From the NCBI GenBank assembly GCA_049966695.1, contig JBMFUG010000032.1, forward strand, positions 1 to 26,991: a stretch of 26,991 bases of DNA, read 5' to 3'. A program made the position numbers and the translations under genes. The first letter of the stretch is position 1, and each line of letters starts with the position of its first letter. Origin of the DNA: JAKAWM01 sp049966695. Its GTDB lineage: Bacteria > Actinomycetota > Acidimicrobiia > Acidimicrobiales > Palsa-688. Below are positions 14,578-22,750 of the stretch, in pieces. The notes beneath the pieces were generated by a model. That model saw only the letters and a list, made by a program, of their open reading frames with translations. It was not told where the DNA came from and made no database searches.

Positions 14578-16413
14578 ATGCCTGCGCTCCGCTCCCGGAC
14601 CACCACCCATGGCCGCAACATGGCGGGGGCACGTGCCCTGTGGCGAGCAACCGGGATGACCGACGATGACTTCGGCAAGCCGATCGTCGCCATCGCCAAC
14701 AGTTTCACACAGTTCGTGCCTGGCCATGTCCACCTGAAGGACATGGGCGCCCTGGTCGCCGAGGCGGTGGCAGCTGCCGGCGGCGTCGGCCGGGAGTTCA
14801 ACACGATCGCCATCGACGACGGCATAGCCATGGGCCACGGCGGGATGCTTTACTCGTTGCCCAGCCGGGAGCTGATCGCTGACTCCGTCGAGTACATGGT
14901 CCAGGCACATCAGGCCGACGCCCTGGTGTGCATCAGCAACTGCGACAAGATCACCCCCGGCATGCTCCTGGCCGCCTTACGCCTCAACATCCCGACAGTC
15001 TTCGTGAGCGGCGGCCCGATGGAGGCCGGCACAGTGACCGTCCGTGACGGCGTCGCGCGCAGTGCGATCGACCTCATCACAGCGATGACGGCCTCCGCCG
15101 ACGAGTCAGTGTCCGACCAGGAGCTGGGCAACATCGAGCGCTCTGCCTGCCCGACATGCGGCTCCTGCTCGGGGATGTTCACGGCCAACTCCATGAACTG
15201 CCTCACGGAAGCGCTCGGCTTGTCGCTGCCCGGCAACGGGACCACCCTGGCCACCAGCTCAGTCCGCCGAGAGCTCTTCGTGGAAGCCGGGCGGCTGGTG
15301 GTGGACCTGGCCCGGCGCTGGTACGAGCACGACGACCCATCGGTGCTGCCTCGCAGCATCGCCGACCGGGCAGCGTTCTGCAATGCGATGACGGTCGACA
15401 TTGCCATGGGCGGCTCGACAAACACAGTGCTGCACCTGTTGGCCGCCGCCCAAGAGGCCGGCGTGGACTTCGACATGCAAGACATCGACCGGCTCAGCCG
15501 CGCGACACCGTGCCTGTGCAAAGTGGCCCCCAGCTCCAACTACCACATGGAGGACGTCCACCGTGCAGGTGGGGTACCGGCACTGATGGGCGAGCTGGCA
15601 CGGGCAGGCCTCCTCGAGCGCAGCGTCCGTTCCGTGCACTCGAAGAGCCTCGACGACTGGCTAGCCAAATGGGACGTCCGCTCTGAGACGCGCTCGGAGC
15701 GAGCCGTGGAGCTGTACTCCGCAGCACCAGGTGGGGTGCGCACCACGGAAGCTTTTTCCTCGACCGCCAAATGGGAGAGCCTCGACCTCGACGCCAAGTC
15801 TGGCTGTATCCGCTCGGCTGAGGCGCCCTACAGTGCCGACGGCGGCCTGGCCGTACTGCGCGGCAACCTTGCCACCGACGGCTGCGTTGTCAAGACGGCC
15901 GGCGTCTCCCAAGACCAGCTCACCTTTCGCGGGCCCGCGCGGGTGACCGAAAGCCAAGAGGAGGCGGTCGACGCCATCTTGACCGGCAGTGTCCGGCCCG
16001 GCGACGTGGTGGTGGTCCGCTACGAAGGCCCCCGCGGCGGCCCCGGCATGCAGGAAATGCTCTACCCGACGAGCTTCCTCAAAGGACGCGGCCTCGGTTC
16101 CCAGTGCGCCTTGGTCACCGACGGGCGCTTCTCTGGCGGGACGAGCGGCCTGTCAATCGGGCACGTTTCACCCGAAGCGGCTGCAGGCGGCCTCATAGGG
16201 CTGGTCGAGGACGGTGACATGATCGCGATCGACGTCCCGGCTCGTTCGATCAACCTCGAGGTGCCAGCAGACGTCCTAGCCGAGCGCCGTCGACGGCGCG
16301 ACGAAAAAGGGTGGCAACCCGCCAAGCGGGAGCGCACGGTCTCACCAGCTTTACGGGCGTACGCTGCACTTGCCCAGTCAGCTGACCGCGGAGCTGCTCG
16401 TCTCGTGCCCTAG
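14578..16413 (+). CDS. ilvD: Dihydroxy-acid dehydratase (IlvD), E. coli-like long form
   Basis: IlvD converts 2,3-dihydroxy-3-methyl acids to 2-keto acids in valine, leucine, isoleucine and pantothenate synthesis, using an Fe-S cluster. The 611-residue product is complete. Motifs: NSFTQFVPGHVHLKDMG (41-57), DDGIAMGHGGMLYSLPSRE, the cluster cysteine in CISNCDKITPGM (Cys122), and SACPTCGSCSGMFTANSMN (Cys191, 194, 197). Later come MGGSTNTVLHLLAAAQEA, KYHMEDVHRAGG-like (NYHMEDVHRAGG), GCIRS, and GRFSGGTSGLSIGHVSPEAA. The NSFTQFVPGH form and overall length match the E. coli type, whose [4Fe-4S] cluster is oxygen-sensitive, rather than the shorter form common in mycobacteria. I chose ATG 14578 because the conserved N-terminus begins there. 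The frame stays open upstream into the LLM gene, but that part is a shadow. Confidence 0.96.
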   Translation: MPALRSRTTTHGRNMAGARALWRATGMTDDDFGKPIVAIANSFTQFVPGHVHLKDMGALVAEAVAAAGGVGREFNTIAIDDGIAMGHGGMLYSLPSRELIADSVEYMVQAHQADALVCISNCDKITPGMLLAALRLNIPTVFVSGGPMEAGTVTVRDGVARSAIDLITAMTASADESVSDQELGNIERSACPTCGSCSGMFTANSMNCLTEALGLSLPGNGTTLATSSVRRELFVEAGRLVVDLARRWYEHDDPSVLPRSIADRAAFCNAMTVDIAMGGSTNTVLHLLAAAQEAGVDFDMQDIDRLSRATPCLCKVAPSSNYHMEDVHRAGGVPALMGELARAGLLERSVRSVHSKSLDDWLAKWDVRSETRSERAVELYSAAPGGVRTTEAFSSTAKWESLDLDAKSGCIRSAEAPYSADGGLAVLRGNLATDGCVVKTAGVSQDQLTFRGPARVTESQEEAVDAILTGSVRPGDVVVVRYEGPRGGPGMQEMLYPTSFLKGRGLGSQCALVTDGRFSGGTSGLSIGHVSPEAAAGGLIGLVEDGDMIAIDVPARSINLEVPADVLAERRRRRDEKGWQPAKRERTVSPALRAYAALAQSADRGAARLVP

Positions 16414-16443
16414 CCGCTTTCCGGCACTGCTCTCGGCCTGCTG

Positions 16444-16456
16444 GCGCCAACGGCGC
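16444..16456. terminator. Small GC hairpin between convergent ilvD and ackA
   Basis: GCGCC (16444-16448), a three-base loop and GGCGC (16452-16456) form a perfect short stem in the 103-bp gap between the two converging genes. No T-run follows on either strand, so intrinsic termination is doubtful. I see nothing else in this gap. Confidence 0.2.
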
Positions 16457-16516
16457 GCACAGCTCCAGCCAGCACAGCGCTCACCGCTAGGCCAGCGCCG
16501 TTCCTGGCACACCTGG

Positions 16517-17671
16517 CTACCATCTCCCGCCTATCACCTCGCGCACTCCCCGGGCGATCTCGAGGTCCTCGCGCGCTGCTACGACGAACGTCCGCACCGC
16601 ATCAGGCCCCCCCTCTTCACTGCCTGTAGACATCAGCTCGCGGTCATCTGTAGCGCTCAGCTCGCGGTCGGCCGGCCCAGGAGCTTCATTGGCCTCAAGT
16701 CCCAACTTGACGCCGAGGAACTCTAGGCCCTCAGCCGCTCGCCAACGGATACCTGGCGAGCGCTCGCCTACGCCACCAGTAAAGACCAGCACGTCAAGCC
16801 CGCCCATGGCGGCTGCCATGGAGGCGATACCTGCCCGCAAGCGGTGCAGGTACACAGCCACGGCCAAGGTGGCGGCGGGATCCCCGGCGGCTTCAGCCTG
16901 CAGCACGGCACGCATGTCGGCCGTGCCGGTGAGCCCGAAGAGCCCGGAGCGGTGCTCCAGCGTAGAGGCCAGCTCGCTCGGAGGCATGCCCACGTGCTCC
17001 TCAAGCCACAACAACAGCCCGGGGTCGACGCTGCCTGAACGGGTGGCCATGACAAGGCCTTCCAGAGGAGTGAAGCCCATCGTCGTGTCGACGGACCTGC
17101 CCGCCTGAACGGCAGCAAGCGAAGCCCCTGCACCGAGGTGGGCGCTGACGATGCGCAGCTGCCCAATAGGACGTCCCGATAGCTGTGCCGCGCGCCGGGA
17201 GGCGTAGGAATGAGACAAACCATGAAAGCCGAACCGGCGTAGGTCCCACCGCCGGCGCCACTCCTCCGGTATGGCATAGGTGGCGGCAGCCGGCGGCACG
17301 CTCGAGTGAAATGCCGTGTCAAAACAGGCAACAGCCGGCACGCCGTCCAAAAGCCGGCTTACCAGTTCCAAGGCACGCAGGGATTTTGGCTGGTGCAAGG
17401 GGGCCAGGTCGCTCAGCGCCTCGAGCCTTTGGACCACCTGAGAGTCGACCAGCACCGGCTCAGTGAAGTACGAGCCTCCGTGCACGACCCGGTGGCCCAC
17501 CGCACCAATAGGGCCGGCGCGGGCCACGACTGAGCGGAGGGCGTCCTCGTCCACACGGCCACTTGGGGCCGGCAGCGTAACGGCGGTAACGACCTCGTCA
17601 GCGTCGTCCAGCACAGTCAGCTTCAGGCTGCTCGACCCAGCGTTGACAACGAGGATGTGCACTTGGCGCAA
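16517..17671 (-). CDS. ackA: Acetate kinase, variant active-site motifs
   Basis: AckA converts acetyl phosphate and ADP to acetate and ATP. Family motifs in the 384-residue product are VVNAGSSSLKL near the N-terminus, GHRVVHGG, CFDTAFH, FGFHGLSHSY, and VDTTMGFTPLEGLVMATRSGSVDPG. LVFTGGVGERSPGIR follows. Two family positions differ: the HLGNG loop reads HLGAG, losing the conserved asparagine, and TRSGDIDP reads TRSGSVDP. The C-terminal region holds an 8-residue duplication (DRELSATD/DRELMSTG), with the catalytic-glutamate region reading AREDL rather than TNEEL. The start is TTG 17671 (two bases after the phosphoketolase stop codon) or GTG 17662, which begins directly at HILVVNAG; both lack a strong Shine-Dalgarno, suggesting coupling. 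It forms an operon with phosphoketolase, which supplies acetyl phosphate. Confidence 0.9.
   Translation of the reverse strand: MRQVHILVVNAGSSSLKLTVLDDADEVVTAVTLPAPSGRVDEDALRSVVARAGPIGAVGHRVVHGGSYFTEPVLVDSQVVQRLEALSDLAPLHQPKSLRALELVSRLLDGVPAVACFDTAFHSSVPPAAATYAIPEEWRRRWDLRRFGFHGLSHSYASRRAAQLSGRPIGQLRIVSAHLGAGASLAAVQAGRSVDTTMGFTPLEGLVMATRSGSVDPGLLLWLEEHVGMPPSELASTLEHRSGLFGLTGTADMRAVLQAEAAGDPAATLAVAVYLHRLRAGIASMAAAMGGLDVLVFTGGVGERSPGIRWRAAEGLEFLGVKLGLEANEAPGPADRELSATDDRELMSTGSEEGGPDAVRTFVVAAREDLEIARGVREVIGGRW
16633..16669. repeat. Imperfect 24-bp period tandem repeat within ackA
   Basis: The 13-base word TCAGCTCGCGGTC occurs at 16633-16645 and again at 16657-16669, 24 bases apart. It encodes the duplicated DREL octapeptide near the acetate kinase C-terminus. 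The period keeps the reading frame. Confidence 0.7.
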
Positions 17672-17673
17672 GC

Positions 17674-20103
17674 TCAGTAAGGCCAGGTCCAGTTGCGCAC
17701 GATCGGGTCGTCCTCGCCCTCTAAGCGGGTATAGGCACGAGCCTTGATACGCTCATCGGCCATTTTCTGGCGCAAGGAGCCGGCTCGCGGCCCGAGGCCG
17801 GGGACACGGTCGATGACGTCCATTACGAGGTGGAAACGGTCCAGGTCGTTCAGCATCACCATGTCGAAGGGGGTCGTGGTCGTGCCTTCTTCCTTGTAAC
17901 CGCGCACGTGGAAGTTGTCGTGGTTGGGCCTCCGGTAAGTCAGGCGGTGCACAAGCCAGGGATAACCGTGGTAGGCAAAAATGACGGGCCGGTCCTCGGT
18001 GAACAAGATGCTGAACTCACGGTCTGACAACCCGTGGGGGTGCTCGGTGGCAGGCTCGAGCCGCATTAGGTCGACGACGTTGACCACACGGACCTTGAGA
18101 GACGGCAGCTCTCGGCGCAATATGTCAACAGCCGCCAAGGTTTCCAAAGTGGGGACGTCCCCGCAGCAGCCCATGACAACATCAGGGTCCCCATCGTCGT
18201 TACAGGCCCAGTCCCAGATACCGATCCCTCGGGTGCAGTGCACCACGGCTTCTTCCATAGACATGTAGTTCAATGATGGTTGCTTACCAGCCACAATTAC
18301 GTTCACGTAGTGGCGGCTACGTAAGCAATGGTCGGCAACAGAAAGCAAAGAGTTGGTATCGGGTGGGAGGTACACACGGATGATCTCGGCTTTCTTGTTG
18401 ACCACATGGTCTATGAAGCCTGGGTCCTGGTGCGAAAAACCGTTGTGGTCCTGGCGCCAGACATGCGACGACAACAGGTAGTTAAGCGATGCCAAGGGCC
18501 GACGCCATGGAATTTCGCGGGTGGTCTTCAGCCATTTAGCGTGCTGGTTGAACATCGAGTCAACGATATGGATGAAAGCTTCATAGCTCGTGAACAAGCC
18601 ATGCCTGCCCGTCAGCAGGTACCCTTCGAGCCAGCCTTGGCACTGGTGCTCGGAAAGCATCTCCATCACCCGGCCCTTGGGTGCCAAATGGTCGTCGGTC
18701 GGGAGGTGCTCGGCGTCCCACTGACGGTCGGTAACCTCGAAGACAGCCTGGAGCCTGTTAGAAACAACCTCGTCCGGGCCAAAGAGACGGAAATTGCTCG
18801 GGTTCGCCTTCATCACGTCGCGCAGGTACGTGCCCAGCACCCGCGTAGCCTCCGAATAGGTCGCAGCCGGTTTGGCGACCGGCACCCCGTAGTCCCGGAA
18901 ATCGGGCAAGACCAAGTCTTTTAGCAAGACGCCACCGTTGGCGTGCGGGTTCGCGCTCATGCGCCGGTGCGCCTTAGGCGGCAGCGCAGCAAGCTCCGCT
19001 ATAAGCCCACCATGCTCGTCGAACAGCTCTTCGGGCCGGTAACTGCGCAGCCAAGACTCAAGACGGGCCAAGTGCTCCGGGTTGGTCTTCACCTCAGCCA
19101 GGGGCACCTGGTGAGCACGCCAGGTGCCCTCTACCGGGAGGCCGTCAACGCTTCTTGGCCCTGTCCAGCCCTTGGGAGAGCGCAACACGATCATCGGCCA
19201 ACGAGGCCGCGCTGTCTCGCCACCAGCGCGCGCCGCTCGCTGGACCGAGGTGATCTTCTCGACAACGGTGTCGAGAGCGGCAGCCATGAGCTGGTGCATC
19301 TCGGCTGGGTCGTCGCCCTCCACCCAGTAGACCTCATGGCCATAGCCTTCCAGTAGCTTGGTCAGCTCCTCCTTGCCAATGCGCGCCAAGACCGTCGGGT
19401 TGGCGATCTTGTAACCGTTCAGGTGCAAGATGGGCAAGACGGCGCCATCGGTCACTGGGTCTATGAACTTGTTGGAGTGCCACCCTGTGGCCAAGGGGCC
19501 TGTTTCGGCCTCACCGTCGCCGACTACGCAGCAGACCAACAGGTCAGGGTTGTCAAAGACGGCACCGTAGGCGTGAGACAACGCATAGCCGAGCTCACCA
19601 CCCTCGTGGACCGAACCTGGCGTCTCGGGCGCCACGTGAGAGGGGATGCCACCGGGGAAACTGAACTGGCGGAACAGCTTGCGCAGGCCGTCCGCGTCGC
19701 GGGTGATAGCCGGGTACAGCTCGGTATAGGTGCCTTCGAGGTACGCATTGGCGACCGCCGCAGGCCCGCCGTGACCTGGGCCAAGGACATAAATGGCGTT
19801 CAAGTCCCAGTTGCGGATAGCACGGTTCATGTGCGCGTAAATGAAGTTGAGCCCGGGAGTCGTGCCCCAGTGCCCAAGCAGACGAGCCTTCACGTGCTCT
19901 GGCTTCAGCGGCTCTTTCAACAGAGGGTTGTCGAGAAGGTAGATTTGGCCCACCGAGATGTAGTTGGCAGCCCGCCAATAGGCGTCTATCAGGCTCACTT
20001 CAGCCTCCGACAGGGGCCTAGCGGCTCGTGAGCCGGCTGGACCAGCTGAAGTTTGTGCCGTTGTGGTAGCGGGCACGGCTCGTCCCGGAGAAGTGTCCGT
20101 CAT
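17674..20103 (-). CDS. xfp: Phosphoketolase (xylulose-5-phosphate/fructose-6-phosphate)
   Basis: This thiamine-diphosphate enzyme splits xylulose-5-P, and often fructose-6-P, with phosphate to acetyl phosphate plus glyceraldehyde-3-P or erythrose-4-P. The 809-residue product is full length. Motifs: YWRAANYISVGQIYL, LLGHWGTTPGLNFIYAH, VLGPGHGGPA, SHVAPETPGSVHEGGELGY-like stretch, and the ThDP/Mg site GDGEAETGPLATGWHSNKF. Later come PILHLNGYKIANPT, RSPKGWTGP, SSHVWRQDHNGFSHQDPG and EHPHGLSD. The ATG at 20103 has AAGGAG eight bases upstream. The first ~35 residues are a variable Ala/Thr/Pro-rich leader. It is followed at once by ackA, making a two-gene route from sugar phosphate to acetate and ATP. 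No phosphotransacetylase is in the window. The 169 bp upstream separate it from a divergent gene; I could not assign its promoter with confidence. Confidence 0.96.
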   Translation of the reverse strand: MTDTSPGRAVPATTTAQTSAGPAGSRAARPLSEAEVSLIDAYWRAANYISVGQIYLLDNPLLKEPLKPEHVKARLLGHWGTTPGLNFIYAHMNRAIRNWDLNAIYVLGPGHGGPAAVANAYLEGTYTELYPAITRDADGLRKLFRQFSFPGGIPSHVAPETPGSVHEGGELGYALSHAYGAVFDNPDLLVCCVVGDGEAETGPLATGWHSNKFIDPVTDGAVLPILHLNGYKIANPTVLARIGKEELTKLLEGYGHEVYWVEGDDPAEMHQLMAAALDTVVEKITSVQRAARAGGETARPRWPMIVLRSPKGWTGPRSVDGLPVEGTWRAHQVPLAEVKTNPEHLARLESWLRSYRPEELFDEHGGLIAELAALPPKAHRRMSANPHANGGVLLKDLVLPDFRDYGVPVAKPAATYSEATRVLGTYLRDVMKANPSNFRLFGPDEVVSNRLQAVFEVTDRQWDAEHLPTDDHLAPKGRVMEMLSEHQCQGWLEGYLLTGRHGLFTSYEAFIHIVDSMFNQHAKWLKTTREIPWRRPLASLNYLLSSHVWRQDHNGFSHQDPGFIDHVVNKKAEIIRVYLPPDTNSLLSVADHCLRSRHYVNVIVAGKQPSLNYMSMEEAVVHCTRGIGIWDWACNDDGDPDVVMGCCGDVPTLETLAAVDILRRELPSLKVRVVNVVDLMRLEPATEHPHGLSDREFSILFTEDRPVIFAYHGYPWLVHRLTYRRPNHDNFHVRGYKEEGTTTTPFDMVMLNDLDRFHLVMDVIDRVPGLGPRAGSLRQKMADERIKARAYTRLEGEDDPIVRNWTWPY

Positions 20104-20272
20104 GGCCCATGCTCCTTGTCTCGAAGGGAACCCACAGTTACGTGTGAACGGCCCTAGCTTGTGCTATGGGACCTTCGCGCGATCTTCACACTCTCATCGC
20201 AGCCTAAGCAACATCCAGGCCGAACATGTAGTCCTAAGCCAACCACAAGGTCCGTAGCATGAAGGAGCCCAA

Positions 20273-21034
20273 GTGAGCACTTTGCCAGCCAAGGCTCTCC
20301 TTGGCGCCTGTACGGCCCTAGTGGGGCTTGGCTCGTCCGCCGCCACCGTTTGGGCAGGCCCGGCATCACCCACAAACGCGACCCTGCCCGTCCCCGTCGT
20401 GGCGCCAGCACCGTCACCGCCCGACAACTGCGTTGGAGGCTCGTGGCCAGCAGTACTGCAAGGACGCCCGGAGGGCTTTGCCGCCTCCGGCCACGGGGCC
20501 TACCTGTGGTACGACCCAGACGGCGGCTGGGCGCTACGGGTTACCCACACCGGGCCCAACGACCAAGCAATTTTCTCGGGCATCTTGCAGACGAGCGGCA
20601 AGTTCATCGACGTCCGCCAGTTCGGCCAAGGCTACGACATCGTCGCGCTTAGCCCGAACGGGCGCTCGATCGTCTTCCGCTTTGCGGGTTACCGCACAGT
20701 CGACGGCTTGGACTTTGCCACCCGTTGCTCGGGGGGCTTGACGGTCACACTCGACATCAACGGCTCACGTGCCCCTCTTGGCGCTATCTACCTTGGGAGC
20801 ACTGAAGCCAGCCCGGCGAGCAACCCCTTCAGGGTCCAGCGGGTGCACAGCCGCCGACAGCTCCAGACGGCTACCACGACTACTTCAACCACCTCCGCCA
20901 CCGCTCCTGGCCAGAGCCAAAACATGCACCGGTCCAAACGACAAGCCAAGCGCCAAGCCGAAGACCAAGTTGGCTCCTTGCAAGGGGCCCTCGGGCAAAG
21001 CCCGGGGGCCATGCTCAAAAGGTTGCGCGCATAA
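20273..21034 (+). CDS. Secreted protein of unknown function
   Basis: I do not recognise this 253-residue protein. The N-terminus (about 1-28, KALLGACTALVGLGSSAATVWA) is a Sec-type signal peptide with a likely AxA-like cleavage before GPAS. A Pro/Ala-rich linker leads to a globular part (about 50-190) with two cysteines (DNCVGG and TRCSGG) that could form a disulfide. This part is rich in aromatic and glycine turns (YLWYDPDGGWALRVTH, FRQFGQGYDIV-like). The last 60 residues change character: a Thr/Ser run, then a Lys/Arg/Gln-rich helix-like tail (SKRQAKRQAEDQ). AAGGAG five bases before GTG 20273 makes this start firm. It is divergent from phosphoketolase and convergent with the FGGY kinase. Confidence 0.75.
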   Translation: MSTLPAKALLGACTALVGLGSSAATVWAGPASPTNATLPVPVVAPAPSPPDNCVGGSWPAVLQGRPEGFAASGHGAYLWYDPDGGWALRVTHTGPNDQAIFSGILQTSGKFIDVRQFGQGYDIVALSPNGRSIVFRFAGYRTVDGLDFATRCSGGLTVTLDINGSRAPLGAIYLGSTEASPASNPFRVQRVHSRRQLQTATTTTSTTSATAPGQSQNMHRSKRQAKRQAEDQVGSLQGALGQSPGAMLKRLRA

Positions 21035-21036
21035 CA

Positions 21037-21069
21037 GCAGGCGACCGGCCACGACCGTATTGCGCCTGC
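21037..21069. terminator. Inverted repeat between convergent genes
   Basis: GCAGGCG (21037-21043) pairs perfectly with CGCCTGC (21063-21069) across a 19-base loop. It lies three bases after the stop of the secreted-protein gene and before the convergent kinase end at 21129. No T-run follows on either strand, so it may act as a weak or factor-dependent bidirectional terminator. This is inference from position. Confidence 0.3.
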
Positions 21070-21128
21070 CTCGTACCTATAGAGAGCACCTGTTACAAAA
21101 GACATCCCCCCTGGCAGCATCTGGTGCC

Positions 21129-22730
21129 TTAGCGCCGTGGCAAGCCAGCCAGCCAACGCTCGTAACGCCGCCCCGCGGCAGCCACCCACTCCGAGCGCGG
21201 CACGACTGGCGCCGACCACGACGCCCACCGTGCTGCGGAGTCGGTCGAAGTCTCTAGCCCAAGGGCCATCCTGGCAAGAAAGGCTGCACCTCGTGCCGCC
21301 CCCTCGCTCGCAACTGCAGGGACGACCGCCAAGCCCAGTACATCAGCAATGGCTTGCAGCCAAGCGGGGTTACGTACCCCACCGCCCGAGACAAGGACCC
21401 GCGTTGGTTGGGTGCCACAGGCAGAGGCGAGCTCCAGGATGTGGCGCACAACAAACCCGGTCGCTTCAAAAGCACCCCGCCGCAGGGCACCAGCGCCCTG
21501 CGAAAGCCTCCCCCCACTAAGACTGACCCGTAGATCTGGGTCGTGCCAAGGCACTCGCTCACCTCGCACCCACGGCCACCACACTGGTACCTCGCTGGCC
21601 ACGAGGTCGTCTCCGCCGGCCGGGGCGTCCCTCAACAACTTGTTCACCCAGTCGACCCAGAGCCCACCAGCGTTGCTGGCGCCTCCTAACATTGCCTTGC
21701 CGGCGACTACATGTGGCACCCTCCACAACCCAGGTGCCGCGTCCGGCCAGCCTGGGACTGTGAGCCAGACCACCAGCGTAGAACCGAGGCTCACCAGCAC
21801 GTCCCCGTCATCGACCGCGCCAGCAACTAATTGCTCGCACAGCCCGTCCACCGAGCCAGCACCCAGCACCGCCTCACCTTGCGCGCCTAAAGCAGCTCCA
21901 GCACCAAAACCCGCTGAAGCAACCGCCTCGTCGAACGACACCGCTCCTCCGGCGTCGCCGTCCTGGCCGCCAGCCAGGAGCCTGGGGTCATGGCCCTTCG
22001 CGACCAGACCTGCCAAAGCCACCTTGCCGATCGGCTCCCCGAAGACAGCTACACGGGGCAACTGCTCGACCTTCAGGCCAGCCTCCCGGCATGCCGCCTC
22101 ATCCCACCCAGAGCCACTGAACAAGCTGCCCGCAGCAAATGCGGTAGCCAGGTCAACTACACCCTCGCCCCCTAGCGACGCGTTCGCGACCGCCTGGGCA
22201 GGCCAATAACCAGCCGCTCCCGGCTTACGAGCGGCCACCCAGCCGGCTAGGCGTGCCATCTCATCGGTTGAAGTGGGGTCGCCATGCGACGTGGCACGTA
22301 GTCGGCCCGGGCTGGCACCTAACCCCTCGGAGCCTGTGGCTTTTCGCTGGTTTTCGCCCTCAGCGTCATCGAGGGCCTGACGGCCCCGCTCATCCCCGTA
22401 AATAAGCCCCGGGCCCAACGGCCGCCCAGTCGGGCCAACAGCAGCCACCGACGGCATGAAAGCTGCTACCGCCACAGCCGAGATAGAGCCCAGCGGCAAC
22501 CTGGAGGCCAACGTCGCAAGCACTTGGCGAGGCATTTGCCACCAGTTCATGGCGGCATCGTGCTCCAGGCGCCCGCCGGGCTGGACCTGCAAGCGGTTCG
22601 GGACGGCCCAGCGGTGCACAACTCGGCCCTGCTCATCGGCTATAACCCCTTTTACCGCCGTCGTGCCTATGTCGATGCCGGCGGTGAGCACGGCCTCCTT
22701 GTTGCCAGAGGATTGTGAACCACGTTGCAT
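21129..22730 (-). CDS. FGGY-family carbohydrate kinase (xylulokinase-like), specificity unknown
   Basis: The 533-residue product carries the FGGY pattern: TAGIDIGTTAVKGVIADE (about 16-33), then GGQDGDAGG with the likely catalytic Asp near 257. VSLGSTLVVW and the nucleotide-binding VLVSGGGVRNPAWLQAIADVLG (about 446-467) follow. FGGY kinases phosphorylate sugars or polyols. Two insertions set it apart from relatives: about 35 charged residues near 120-158, and about 45 Gly/Ala-rich residues right after the catalytic Asp (roughly 259-305). The start at ATG 22730 is preceded by TATTGT six bases upstream, suggesting a leaderless message. GTG 22691, with AAGGAGG only two bases before it, is an alternative that begins at LTAGIDIGTT. 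It is divergent from the dehydrogenase/aldolase operon and shares its promoter region, so probably the same pathway. In Bacillus subtilis the yoaC kinase and yoaD dehydrogenase form a similar unexplained pair, from memory. Confidence 0.88.
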   Translation of the reverse strand: MQRGSQSSGNKEAVLTAGIDIGTTAVKGVIADEQGRVVHRWAVPNRLQVQPGGRLEHDAAMNWWQMPRQVLATLASRLPLGSISAVAVAAFMPSVAAVGPTGRPLGPGLIYGDERGRQALDDAEGENQRKATGSEGLGASPGRLRATSHGDPTSTDEMARLAGWVAARKPGAAGYWPAQAVANASLGGEGVVDLATAFAAGSLFSGSGWDEAACREAGLKVEQLPRVAVFGEPIGKVALAGLVAKGHDPRLLAGGQDGDAGGAVSFDEAVASAGFGAGAALGAQGEAVLGAGSVDGLCEQLVAGAVDDGDVLVSLGSTLVVWLTVPGWPDAAPGLWRVPHVVAGKAMLGGASNAGGLWVDWVNKLLRDAPAGGDDLVASEVPVWWPWVRGERVPWHDPDLRVSLSGGRLSQGAGALRRGAFEATGFVVRHILELASACGTQPTRVLVSGGGVRNPAWLQAIADVLGLAVVPAVASEGAARGAAFLARMALGLETSTDSAARWASWSAPVVPRSEWVAAAGRRYERWLAGLPRR

Positions 22731-22741
22731 GTTCGGACAAT
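22713..22741 (+). promoter_or_regulatory. Candidate promoter of the dehydrogenase/aldolase operon
   Basis: TTGTGA (22713-22718), a 17-base spacer and GACAAT (22736-22741) are followed nine bases later by GTG 22751. The -35 element lies inside the start of the divergent kinase gene. The -10 overlaps that of the kinase by five bases on the other strand. Confidence 0.4.
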
Positions 22742-22742
22742 A
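22737..22742 (-). promoter_or_regulatory. Candidate -10 element of the FGGY kinase gene
   Basis: On the minus strand TATTGT is followed by six bases and then ATG 22730, the leaderless arrangement. It sits within the palindrome CAATATTG (22738-22745), which also forms part of the opposing -10 element. No clear -35 is visible at 17-18 bases. Confidence 0.45.
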
Positions 22743-22750
22743 TTGCAGGA

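Noticed and set aside
20104..20272. Definite promoters between xfp and the secreted-protein gene
   Set aside because: Several partial matches (for example TAGCTT on plus and TTGCTT with a poor -10 on minus) exist, but none combines good hexamers with correct spacing.
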